Part shown: positions 47,745 through 61,274 of the stretch, one piece after another | Position numbering within the stretch: the stretch's first letter is position 1 | Layout of the letters: each line of letters begins with the position of its first letter | DNA from: Pseudofabraea citricarpa | Taxonomy: Eukaryota > Ascomycota > Leotiomycetes > Helotiales > Dermateaceae | Direction: 5' to 3' | DNA length: 64,000 nucleotides | Assembly: GCA_029641185.1 (NCBI GenBank) | Contig: JAPWGK010000004.1 | Span: forward strand, 806,001 to 870,000 | Notes under the pieces: model-generated | The model's input: only the letters and a program-made list of their open reading frames with translations | What the model was told of the DNA's origin: nothing | The model's database searches: none | Program-made: the position numbers and the translations under genes

Positions 47745-47845
47745 ATTTACTTATATATTATATATATACTTATATATTATATATATACTTATATATTATA
47801 TATATACTTATATATTATATATATATTTATATATTATATATATAC
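47745..47845 (+). repeat. 18-bp TA-rich tandem repeat
   Basis: About five copies of a TATATATACTTATATATT-like unit. Confidence 0.85.
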
Positions 47846-48056
47846 TAAAAGCTAGGAATTCTAGTAGTTTATAATAAGATAATACTAATACTTTTAAGAT
47901 ATTACTTAATTATAATAAGATATTTAAGAAGCTTATTTACTAGAATATACTAAAAACTAAGAATTCTAATAGTTTATAATAAGATAATACTAATATTTTT
48001 AAGATATTACTTAGTTATAATAAGATATTTAAGAAGCTTATTTACTAGAGCTTAAG
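47843..48056 (+). repeat. ~104-bp tandem duplication
   Basis: Two adjacent copies begin TACTAAAAGCTAGGAATTCT and TACTAAAAACTAAGAATTCT. They run through the same TTTATAATAAGATAATACTA core to AAGCTTATTTACTAGA. Confidence 0.85.
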
Positions 48057-51000
48057 ATTTATAATTCTTTTTATTATATACTTAGATTATCTTTTTATTA
48101 GCTTTAGCTCTTAACTTTAGTTTATTTTACTAATAACTTTAATAAAAAATATATTAAACTTTTCTTAAATTACTAATCTTTTTCTTCTTTTTCTTCGAGT
48201 ATATAATAGAGATTAAACGTACTAGTAATATATAATCTTTTATTTTAACTTAATTTAAAGATAATATTATTTTCTTTAGGTAAAATAATTATAATAATTA
48301 TTTAAGGAGTTCTTAGAAGGATTAAAAGTTTTATAATAAGCTTCTTTTTTTAAGTAACTAACTTTTTTTAGTATATAAGATATTATATACTTAGAGCTAT
48401 TATCTAAGTCTTTTAATTTATAATTATTTCTTTTATACTTTTACTTCTTAGTAATTATTTTATTAATTTAGCTAATTTAATTATAACTTATCCTCTTATA
48501 ATTATAAACTTTATTTTTCTTTTTAGTCTAAAGAATTCGGTTTCTCTCTTTTTATTAGTAATATCTAGTAAATCTCTTAGAAATATATTATTATTATTAT
48601 TAGTCTTTTCGAACTTTTTTTAATTTTACTTAGGTTTTTTAAATAATAAAAATCGAAACTAATATCTATTATTTTATTTAGATATTACTAAAATAAATCG
48701 TATATCTTATATAATTTCTAGCTAATAAGAATCTTAGCTCTTAGGTATAACCTAAGTTTATTAAGTTTTATAAGATCTTTTATCTTAGTAATATTACTTA
48801 TTTAAGAATATAATATATATAAAACGTAATATATTATAAGAAGCTTTTTAGTATAATCGCTTTTTTCGTTACTTTTATTATTTTATAAGTAATCTCTTCT
48901 TTTTTTTTATCTTATAATCGAAAATTTTATAAAATTTTAAGACCTTCTTATTATAATCTCTAGTACTAAGAAGTTTATCTTTAGGATCGTTCCTTAGTAG
49001 ATCGTTTTTATCTACTAATATTATATTTTAAGGAATCTTATATTCTAATAATTCTTATAAATCTAAATATCTTTTTTTAAATTTCTTTAATTCTCTTAAA
49101 CCTTTTTATTATTATTAAATACTTAATTTAATTATTATAAGTTTAATACTAAAAATACGTCTTTTTATAATTTCTAGTTTATCTTTTAATAATTAATTTT
49201 TTAAGAAGTTAATAAAAAAAATATAAGATTAAAGAAAATTTAGCTAACTAAAAGCTAGAAAATAATTAACTAGAAGATAAGATTTAAGAAATTTTAGTTA
49301 ACTAAAAGCTAGAATATTAATTAACTAGAGACTAAAATATTAATTAACTAAAAGCTAGAATATTAATTAACTAAAATATATATTAACTAAAGTTAATTAA
49401 AAGATACTTAATTAGTATAAACTTTTCTAGCTTCTCTCTATTATATACGTCTTAAATCTCTTCTATTTTATCTTTTATTTAAGATATTAAATCTCTTTTT
49501 ATTTATTTCTTATTCTAAGAGATATAAATCTTTTCTTATTTTATTTCTTATTCTAAGAGATATAAACTTCTTCTTATTTTATTTCTTATTCTAAGAAGTA
49601 AATTTTCTAGCTTCTCTTATTATATATCTTAAACTCTCTATTTATTCTTATTTAAGAGTAAATATCTTTATATTTTATTTCTATTCTAAGAGGTAAATTA
49701 AAGTAAAAATAAAAGTAAAAGATATATTTATATATAACTAAAAATATTTAATTAACTCTTTTCTCTTTTCTCTCTCTTTTTTTACTCTTAATAATAATAC
49801 TTAGATAAAATAATTAGAATTTATACCTAAGATTTAGTTTCTTAGAATAAGTAAACTTATTAAACTTATATTTAATCTTAGAGATAATTTCTTTATTCTT
49901 AATAAATTTACTAGTTATATTAAACTAATATATAATCTTAGAGAAACTATAGGTTTATAAAAATAATTATATAATAATAATTATATTTATAATAAAATAA
50001 ACTAAATATATATTCGTCTTAAGTTATATATTATTCTTATTATTATATAAGTATAATTATAAGATCTTAGAATCCTTAGAAGTTATCTTTTCTTTTTATA
50101 TTATCTTAGTTATCTTAGCTAAAATTTTATTAGTTAATTTACCTAAGATAAAAGAAATCTTAAAAAATCGATATAATATAAGTTATATATTTTAATTAAT
50201 CTTAATTATTATAATCTAGGTTAATTTTCTCTTTATATTATAAGAGAAAGATTTTCTTAAACTAAAGTAAGTAATTTTTCTAATATATTATATATTAAAA
50301 GAAGGTTTCTAAGAGTTATTCTTAGTTATAAGATAATAATTCTTCTTAGCTTACTTTTATCCTTAAATACCTAAGCCTAAGCTATTATAAAATAACAAAT
50401 AAATACTTTTTAGCTTATAATTAAATATAATATAATTAGGTATATCTAAAAAATTAAGTAAAGCTTAAGTTTTAATTAATTAAGTTAAAGTATATTATTT
50501 ATAAAAAAGAATAATACTAGAAGCTAGGTTAAAAATAATATTAATAATTAGGTTAATTAAAGAAAAAGATATTATAGCTAAAATACTTTTATTAGTAATA
50601 AAAGTAAAATAAAAGAATAAAAGAAATAAATTATAAAAGATTATTTTTATTATAAGTAATATTAAAAGAAGAGATAAAATTTAGCCCTAGTAATAATACT
50701 AAAGCTAGTTAAGAGACTAAGTATTAAATAAGTTAATAATATTTAAATATTTAATAAATAAATAATTATTTACTAGGAACTTATATATCTAATAAATTTT
50801 ATTAAGTATTAAGTAATATTATAAGATATTAGCTTTTTATAAAGAAAGTAAAAAGAATTAAATATATACTTCTTACTTTTATACCTAAACTAGAAGATTT
50901 ATTTATATTTTCTAAAAATATTATCTTCTTAATAAATATCTTTTTAATTAATATCTCCTTAACTAATATCTCCTTAATAAATCTTAGAAAAATATTAGTA

Positions 51001-54000
51001 AGTAAAATAAATTCGATAAAAGGCTAAGCTTATCGCTTCTTATTAATAGAAATATATATTATAACTTAAAATAACTTTAATTAAAATATTTAGGCTATAA
51101 AAAATAATAATAAGTTAGATTAAAGTTAAAAAAACGATAAATATAAATAAGACTAAAGCTAAGAAATAAGATAAAAAAAGGTAGATAAATATAAAATATT
51201 TATACGTATACTTTTAGAATTTAAGTTATAATTTCGTATTATTATTAGTTAATTTATAAAAGAGAAAGCCGGATTATATAAATAATTTATTATAAGAACC
51301 TTTATTATATATAAATAATTATTTAAAATATATAAAGAGATATTAGGTTTTAAATCTCGCTTATATAAATAAAGTAAAGATTTTATAAAAATAAATAAAT
51401 ATATTTTAATTATATTATTTCCTAATATTATTTTATTACCTAAAAAAATACTAATAAAATTCTAAGGTTTCTTATTAGTTTTTTAAGGCTATTAATCTCT
51501 TAAGTTTATATAAAAAATCGGATTTTAGCTTAATAATAATATTATTAAGAATAATTCGCTTTTTAAGCTAAATACCTTTAAGTAATTTAATTCGCTTAAG
51601 CTAAATATTTAATAATATTTATTTTTAATATATTAATACTCTTAGCCTTAGCTTAATATTAATAATAATATATAAATATATAAAGCCTTAAGATTTATAA
51701 TTTATAATTATAAAAGCTATAAATATAAGAATCTAAACCTAAGTAAGAAATTTACCTTAGATAATAAACGGATATATTATTAAGCCTTAAAATAAAAAGA
51801 TTAATATTAAGCCCGGCTTAATACTAGGAAATAAATATTTAATAGAAAAATCTTTTAGTTTAAATAATAAATAAGAAAATAATTTATTATATAAAATATA
51901 TATATTATTAAAAGATATCTAATAAATTAATCGGCCTAAGTTAATAAAAGAACTAGATAAAAAGAGATATATATTATTAAAACTTTCCTTAAGAATAACT
52001 TTTTTTATTATATTAATAATCTTATTTATAAACCTAAGATTTATTATCTAGTTATTAAGAAGAATTATAAATATTCTTTTATAATATTATAAGAAGCTAA
52101 AACCTTTTTATTATTTTTTCTTTTTACTTAAAGTATTTATTAATAAATTATATTATCTTTTTTATTTATATTTAATAATTCGGTTTTTATAAGAAATAAA
52201 AGGATTTTTTTACTTTTATTATATATAAACTTATAAAGTTTTCTATAATTCTAGATTTAATATTTAATATTTTATTATAAGATTATAAAATTAAAGATCT
52301 TATTATTATATATTACGTATTCTTTTATTATATAATTATTAAGAAGATTAATATTATTAGTAATAAAAGTTAAAATATATACTTAAGTTAAGAGAACTTA
52401 AAATTTAAGGTTTTTTACTTATTATATTTATTTTATAAGAAATATAATCTAATTAAACTAAAGCTAAAGCTTTTAAATAAGTTTCTCTTAATTATCTGCT
52501 TATACTTATAATTTACTCTAAAATATATTTTCTAATATAAGTTCGAATTATATAAAGTTCCTAAGAAGAATAATTATAAGTAAACCCCTAAAAATAATAT
52601 TAGAAGATATATTTATATTTTATAATACTTTATATTTTATATTAATCTAAGTAAGATTCTTTCTTAAGAATATACTTATTTTATTTATAATTATAATTCT
52701 TTTTCTAAGAATCTTTTAATATATTACTTATAATATTTTACTAATATTTACTTAACTACTACTAAGACTACTAAGCCTAAGGGTTATATAATATATAAAT
52801 CTACTAATATTTATAGTAATTATACTAGTTATTATATAAAAGATAATTTTATTATATTAGCTAATAATCTTAAGATTATATAAAAATATCTTAATTAGAT
52901 AAATCTTTTTAACTTCGTTTTAGCTACTAATATATTATAAGAGTTAATCTAAGGAGGATATAACTTATACTTTTATATATAAGATATAACTTAGCTAAGT
53001 TTAATAAAATTTCTTTTATTTTTTATTTAGTTAAAATTTAAGAAATATTAGCTTATATAAATTATTAATACTCTAATTATTTTACTACTAAGTTTATAAA
53101 TAAGTAATAGATATAAAAAGATCTTAAGACTTTCTAAGTTTAGTCTTAAAACTAATACTAGTAAATATTATAATTTTTATATTATAAAATTCTTCTTAGT
53201 TATTAGCTAAGATTATAATCTTAAGTATTTTTAATCTTTTTTAAAGTAATTAAATATCTTTAGAAAAAATAAAATATATATAATCGGTTAATAAAAAGAA
53301 TTTATTAATATTATTATTAGGTTATTATTAGTTAAGAAATCGATTATTTCTAGAAATATCTTTAATTTTAAGAGCGATAATATTTATAGTTTTTTATTCT
53401 TATAAAAAATCTCTTATTACTTTTATTTAATATTAGTCTTTTACTTTTTAATTATTCTAGATCTTAAAAGCTAACTTATTATTAATATAACTTTTATTAT
53501 TAAATATACGATTTTTATATTTTTTAATCTTAGTATCTTTCTTATAATAATTTTTATTTATCTTTTTTTTACTTTTATTTAAAAGAGTTATATTTTTAGT
53601 AAGTTTTAATAAATATAATAAAAGGGAAATAAATATCTTAGCTTATAAGTTTAGTAAAAAATAAATTCGATTATTATCTAAGAAATCCTAATAAAAGATA
53701 ATTAATCGATCTTATAAAATAAAAAGACTTAAGAAAACTAAGTAAATATTATCTTCTAATTTATTAGTTAATATCTAAATTCGTATTTTATTATTATAAT
53801 TAAAGAAAAATCTAAGAAGAGATAATATATTAATTATTAAAAGACTTTTAGTATTAATCTAAATATATAAGATATATAATAAATATAAAATATTAAAGTA
53901 ATAAAAGAATATATATTTTCTAACTTTTTCTCTTAAAATATAATTAATATAAGAAGCGTACTCGTATAAATAAAGAAAATATAACTAAGACCCTTAAGAT

Positions 54001-54929
54001 AAGTAATTTTAATAAATAATTATACTTTTTCGATTAAAAATATATATCTAATATTACTTATTATTATTTTAATCTTTATACTAAGTTACTAATAATATTT
54101 CTTTCTTAGCTAAGAAAGCCTACTAAGTATATAATTTTAATTATTAAGTATTAAGAGAAATTATATAATTTAATTTTAGATAATAATATTAAGTATTATC
54201 TCTTAAAAAAGTAACTATAAAAAGTCCTCTTACTTTAATATAACTAGTAAACCGATTATATACTTTTAAAGCTTATTTATTTAAAGGAAATTAAATATCT
54301 TATTTATCTAGTAAAATTTAATCTTTTAAAACCTTTATTATTATAAGTAAAATTATAAATATAACTATTAATACTTTCGTTTTTATTATATAATTAGTAA
54401 TATAATAGATTACTAATAAGATTTTTATAAATAATCTTATAAAGATAATATTCGTATTATAATATAATATAAATAAGATTATAAGATTAAACTTATTAAT
54501 TAATATATCTATTATAAAATAATAAATCTTAATATTTTTAAACTTTATAATATAAGTTTTCTTATAAGATAATTTTAAGAGATAAAACTAATATAAAATA
54601 ATTATATATTTTTATAATTATTTTTTATCTTCTTAAGATATATTATTCTTAACTTCTTTTACTTATTATACTTCTTTTAAGAAATATATAAAAGTATAAT
54701 TATAAGTTTAAAAATATATTATAATATTATTCGTATTCTTATATATAATAATAATAAAGTTAATAATAAAAGAATCTTTAGAAAGAATTTCTAGATATAA
54801 CTTAATAAGATTAAGCTTTTACTTAGAATTTATTATCTTTTAATTAAAAGTAATTATAATAATTAAGTTAATAAACTTAAGAATATATTTTTAATATTAT
54901 AAATCTTCTTAAATCTACTAAGATAATTT

Positions 54930-55274
54930 TATTACGATTCTTATATAAGTTACTTAAGATATATATTATATATTTACTTCTCTTATATATTTTACTTATC
55001 TTATATTATAACTTATTAATCTAAATTATATAACTAGAAATTTACTAAGTAGAATAAATTATATATAACTTATCTTATATATTTACTTACCTAAGAATAT
55101 ATATAATAAAGAATACTTAGAGAGTAAATACTAGTATAATAAGAAGGATTACTTATAACTAGCTTCTTATATTTTCTTTTTTTTTCTTTCTTTTTTTCTT
55201 CTTATACTTAGATCTTTTATTATTAATTAGTTATATTAATCTCTTATTTATTTTATATTTTATATATTATAATA
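54930..55274 (+). repeat. 5' LTR of the Ty3/Gypsy element
   Basis: Aligns with 60930-61274 over 345 positions with no indel. I count roughly 27 differences by eye, all C/T or G/A transitions in both directions, as expected if RIP hit the two copies separately. Confidence 0.9.
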
Positions 55275-55399
55275 TTATCTAAGTATTATCCTTTTACTTT
55301 TATCTTAATAAAAATAATAAAAATATATACGAACTTATAAAACTTTTATATTTTATTATATAAAAATCTAGATTCTTATATTTACTAAAAGTTATAATA

Positions 55400-58300
55400 A
55401 TATATAATAAACTAGAACCCCTAGAACCTAGAATACGTATAATAATATATTATTATATTAGATACTTATTAATTATAATAAAAGAACGAATAAAAATTAT
55501 ATCTAAGATATTAAAATATAAACTCTAAAACTAAAACTTTTAATACTTAGAAATATAAATAAACCTTTAACTTATAATTAAGAAAGATAATAAGAAAGAA
55601 TTAAATAATAAGATATTTACTTTTATATTAATTAAGACTAAAAAGAAACTTATAAAAGTAATTATAAGAATAATTAAATAACCTAGAAAAATTAGATATA
55701 TTATCTTAGGATATATATATCCTCGACTTTTAATACTTATAATAAAGGAAAATAAGAATATAAAAAAGTTCTAAGAAATTAAGAGCGTAAAAGAAATTAT
55801 ATTAATAAAATAAGAAAAGCGTAAGTATTCTCTTAAATTATTTAATAACTTTTATAAGAAATATAAGTATATATAATAAAAATAAGATTAACTCGTATAA
55901 GAAGTTTATAATATTATAAGAAACTTATATAAGAGACTAATAAAAAGAGAATAATAAATTATAAAATTAAAATAAAAGAATACTAGATTAATTAATAGAA
56001 ATAACTAATTAGATAAAATAATAAGTATAAATACTTATAATATTTAATATATCTAGGAAATACTTAAGAATAAGAAATAAATTATTTAGCTAATAAGAAA
56101 TTAAAATATAATCTTAAATATTTATAAGAATATATAAGAAGATAAAAACTAATCGTATAAAAGTAATAAGTTATTAGATTTACTTATTTTTTTTTTAGGA
56201 ATATATAAGAAATTTAAAGACTAAAAGTATATAATTAAGAATAAACTTAAGATTAACCGAGATTATTTTATAAGTAAAACTAATCGTATTAGTTATATAA
56301 GTAATAGAATATCTAGAGATATAATTAATTATATTTAAACTAAATTATATTAATTTTCTTTAAATAAATTTAATATTATAAATAAGGTCTTATATAAACT
56401 TAAACTCGTTTATAATAACCTAGATAAGAAAGAAATAACCCTCTTAAAAGTTAAGAAATTTTACTAGAATAATAACTTTTTTCTTATTTTTTTTATTAAA
56501 TTTAATAAACTTATAAGAAAACTTAGATAAAATAAATAATCTAAACTAGATAAACTTAATATAAAAGTAAATAAAAAACTTTAAGATTTTAGAGTTATAT
56601 TCCTAAATAAACCTAATTATAAGAGTATAATTATAAAATATAAGAGAGTAAATTAAAAGGTTTAAGAAAATAAGAAGATTTAAAAGAAATTAGCTCGATT
56701 TATAATAAATATCTCTAAAAGATCTTTTACCCTAAATAAGTTTATTAATAAAAAAAAGATAAATAATTATACTCCTAAGATAAATACTCTTAAGTTAATT
56801 AGATTAAAACTCTTTAAAAAAAAGAAATAAAAATTATTAAAAGAAAAAGCTTATTTTAAATATTAAAAACCTAGATATAAAACTAAGGATTATTTATATA
56901 AAAAAGCTAAGATTATAATAATAAAATCTTTAAAAAAGATTATTAAGTTAAAAAATAAAAAGCTTTAAGAGAAATTATATCTTAAGATATAAAAGAAGAA
57001 ATTTCTCTAAAAATTAATATTACTAGATTATCTCTAGAATTAGAGAATAATATCTCTTTTATATTATAATATAAGATAAAAAAAATAAAAATACTCTCTT
57101 TTATATTAATTAATATTAGATACCTTAATAAAAATTTTATAAATAAATCTATTATATAATAAATATCTTAAATTAAATAAATTAGACTAATAAAACTATA
57201 ATATCTAAAACTTTTTATTAGATTTAATAATAGATAAATATCTTTTATTAAATATAAAATCTTAGCTAGCTTTAAAGTTAATTAGAAATAAAAACTACTA
57301 AGTTTCTTCTAGATTATAAAACTTAGAGAATATAATATTATACTTAAGAAAGCCTAGATATCTTTATAAAATATATTACTAGATATAATAAAAAATAAAA
57401 TTATATTTAATATAAAAAACCTAAAAAAATTACTAAAAATTTAAATATTAAGCTTAACTTCCTCTTATATAAATAAGAAAGAAAATTTATATATTTATAA
57501 AAAGATAATTAAGATTATTAAGATCTTAAAGAAAAATAAAATAAAAGAATTCCCTAATATACTTTTAATTTCTCTAGAAATCTCTAAAAACTTAAAATAA
57601 CTAATTAAGAAAAAGATCCTTAAAAGCTCTAAAAAAAGAAAAAATAAGTATAAAAAAGAGTTAAAACCTAGATATATAAAAGAAAAAGTTATATAGAAAA
57701 TTAAAAAAGTAAAATAAAAAATAAAGTAAGAAAAAATAAACTTATTAAAATAAAAACCTTTATATATTAGTATTCTTAGATTTAGAAGAAAAATAAAATA
57801 AAAAGAAATAATAATATTTATTATTTCTTTAAAAAATATTATTAAATAATAATAAAAAAACGTTAAAAAAGAAATTAATATTAAGAAATATCTCTTAAAA
57901 AAATTATAAGACTTAATTAAGATATTATTAAAAAAGATTATAAACTAGTTATTATTATATAAGAGCTATAATTATTATATTAAACTTATAAGAGAAATAA
58001 ATCTTAGATATACTTTTTTATATAAAATATCTTAAGAAAAGCTTAAATTTATTAAAGCTTATATTAAAGAATAATTATTAAAAGATTTTATTAATATAAG
58101 TAAGATATTTTACTTATTATTAATTTTTTTTATAAGAAAGCTAGGAGAAGGATTAAGATTTTATATAAATTATAAAAAGCTAAATATAATTATAAAAAAG
58201 AATAAATACCTTTTACTTTTAATAAATAAAACTTTAGTAAAAATAAGAAAAGCTAAGTTCTTATTAAAACTAGATATCTAATATACTTTTAATAAAATTA

Positions 58301-60898
58301 GATTCTAAATTAAAGAAAATAAAAAGCTTATTACTTTTTATATTAGATAAAACTCTTATAAATATAAAATACTTTCGTTTAAATTAATTAATAAACTTTT
58401 AATATTTTAGAATTTTATAAATAAAATATTCTAGGAATATTCTAATAATTTTATTTTATCTTATATTAATAATATTTATATTTATACTAATAAAACTAGA
58501 GAAAAATATATAAAATATATTAGAAAAGTTTTAATTAAATTATAAGAGGTAAGATTTTAAGTAAATATTAAGAAATATATCTTTTATTAAGATAAAATTA
58601 AATTCTTAGAACTAATTATTAATATAAAAGGAATTAAAATAAATCCTAATAAAATTAAAGATATATAAGAATAAGAAATATCTAAGAACCTAAGAGATAT
58701 ATAAAGTTTTATTAGATTTATAAACTTTTATAAAAGATTTATTAAGAATTATTCTAAGATATTTTCTTTAATTAATAACTTAAGTAAGAAAAAAAAGAAA
58801 ACAAAAGATTTTAATTAGAATAATAAATACTAGAACGCTTTTAAAAAGCTAAAAAAGATAATTACCTTAGTACTAATACTTATATATTTTAATAAAAATA
58901 AATAATATATTATAAAATATAATTTATCTAATTATATTAATATAAGAGTATTATCTTAATATAAAGAAGATAAACTTTTATATCTTATAATATTCTTTTC
59001 TAGAAAACTCTTATTAGCTAAGTATAATTATAAAATCTATAATAAGAAACTCTTAGTAATAATTAAATATTTTAAGAAATAAAAACCTAAACTTTAAGAA
59101 ATAAACTTACTAGTATAAATACTTTTAAATTATAAGATTTTAGAATATTTTATAACTACTAAGAAGCTAATAAAAAGATAAGCTAGATAAATAAAATTCT
59201 TATTAGAATTTAATTTCTAAATTATCTATAAACTAGAAAAATAAAATAAGAAAGTAAATATTTTAACTAAAAGATCTTAAGATAAACTATAAGATAAATT
59301 AAACGATTAATAATAAGAATAAATATAAATTATTCTTCCTAAAAGTAGAATTAATAAAAAAAAAGCTTTAAAAATATTTAACTTATATATTTAAGTTATA
59401 AAAGTAAAATAAATAATTCCTAAGTATATCTAGGAAAGATAAAAAAGTAATTAATTTTATTAAGAAACTCTTAAGGTTTTAAGAAATAATAAACTAGTAA
59501 AAGATATTCCTAAGTTATATTATAAAAATCGAAATAATATCTTATTTTATAAGAACTAAGTCTAGGTTCTAGAAGCTTATAAAATAAAATTAATTTAAAA
59601 AATATATAAAAAACTTATAATTAGATATCTAGGTAAAAGAAAGATATTAATTTTTTTATAAAACGATTATATTTAGAAGAATATAAATAAAAATCTTAAT
59701 TAATATATTAGAAACTATTATATTTATAAGAAATTAAAACTAAATAATATTATTTATTAAGAATATTTAAAGTTATTATTAATATTAGATAAATCTTAAA
59801 GTTATATATTTATAAACTTTATAATTAGACTCCTAAAAAGTAATAGATTTAATATTATTTTAGTTATAATCTATAGATTATTAAAAGAAAGATATTATAT
59901 TTTTTATAGATATAAAGATAAAAGAATAAATATAAAAGAAATTACTAAGTTATTCCTAAAGAATATATAAAAATATTATAAATTACTTATAACTTATATT
60001 TTTAATAAAAGTTTTTAATTTATAAGTAAGATATAAAAAAAGCTTTATAAGATATTAGGAATTAATATTTAATTATTTATTATAATATATCTAGAAATAA
60101 ATAAATAAATAAAAAGAATAAACGCGAAAATAAAATATTACTTAAGAGCTTATATTAATTAATTATAAAATAACTAGAGTTAAATCTTATTAATAATAAA
60201 ATTTATAAGAAATAAATATTAATTTATAAGTATAAAGGTTATATTATTTTTTATAAATAAAAGATATAAATTAAGAATAAATTTCAACTAGGAAAATATA
60301 AAGATTAATTAATTATAACTAATAAAAAGTAAACTAGATAAAAAACAAGTAATAAAATTCGTAAAAAGAATAAAAGATACTTAGAAATTTATATATAAAA
60401 AAATAACTTAATCCTAAAGTAAGATAGAAAAATATATAAATAAGAAATAATTACTAGTATTAAATTATAAACTAGAAGATAAAGTTTATATCTTAATAAA
60501 AAATATCTAAATATAAAAACCTTTAAGGAAACTAGAATATAAGAATAAAAGATCTTATAAAATTAAAAAGAAAATTAAACTAAGCTTTTATAAAGTAAAA
60601 TTATTACTAGAACTTAAAATTTATCTTATATTTTACTTTAACTTATTATATAAAAACCTAGACGATTTATTACTAGAATAAAAAGAAATTAAATCCTTAT
60701 TAATTAATATAAAAAGAAATAATAAATAAAAAGTAAAAGATATTAAAAATATAAAGATAATTAAAAGAAAAGTTTTCTATAAAGTTAAATAAATATAATA
60801 ACTACTAGATCTAGAATAATATCTAGTAGAAAATTTTAAGAATATATAAGAAATTCTAAAAGATTTTTACTCTAGATATCTAGATAAGTCTTAACTAA
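55400..60898 (+). pseudogene. RIP-degraded gag-pol of the Ty3/Gypsy element
   Basis: Domain remnants are readable when Tyr/stop codons are allowed for mutated positions. A C-x2-C-x4-H-x4-C zinc knuckle lies near 56853-56897. Reverse transcriptase lies near 58070-58560, with its FCVDYRKLN-type block near 58165 and the YxDD box near 58460-58480 now altered. RNase H lies near 58920-59070 and the integrase core near 59930-60180. A chromodomain-like tail lies near 60770-60898, just before the polypurine tract. Stops are spread through all of them, and no frame can be translated. Chromodomains target such elements to heterochromatin, which fits its position. Confidence 0.85.
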
Positions 60899-60929
60899 TA
60901 TAAAAATTAAACGCTTAAAGGAAAAATAA

Positions 60930-61274
60930 TATTATAATTCTTATATAAGTTACTTAAGATATATATTATATACTTATTTCTTTTATATATTTTATTTATC
61001 TTATATTATAACTTATTAACTCGGATTATATAACTAGAAATTTACTAAGTAAAATAAATTATATATAATTTACCTTATATATTTATTTACCTAAGAATAC
61101 GTATAATAAAGAATATTTAGAGAGTAAATATTAGTATAATAAGAAGAATTACTTATAACTAGTTTCTTATATTTTCTTTTTTTTCTTTTCTTTTTTTCTT
61201 CTTATACTTAGATTTTTTATTATTAATTAATTATATTAATCTCTTATTTACTTTATATTTTATATATTATAACA
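60930..61274 (+). repeat. 3' LTR of the Ty3/Gypsy element
   Basis: Partner of the LTR at 54930-55274. It keeps the terminal CA dinucleotide and a CGG and an ACG triplet that are mutated in the left copy. Confidence 0.9.

Larger units (their letters stand above)
54930..61274 (+). mobile_element. Ty3/Gypsy chromovirus, full length, RIP-inactivated
   Basis: Two 345-bp LTRs lie exactly 6000 bp apart and align without any gap. A 5-bp target duplication AATTT flanks the element (54925-54929 and 61275-61279). The right LTR still ends in CA; the left end has become TA, and both LTRs start TA where TG is expected. A purine-rich polypurine tract (about 60917-60926) abuts the right LTR. The internal region reads, through many stops, as gag with a zinc knuckle, then reverse transcriptase, RNase H, integrase and a chromodomain. 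This order is that of a Ty3/Gypsy chromovirus. The element is 6345 bp and on the plus strand. It is dead: no domain is free of RIP stops. Confidence 0.92.
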
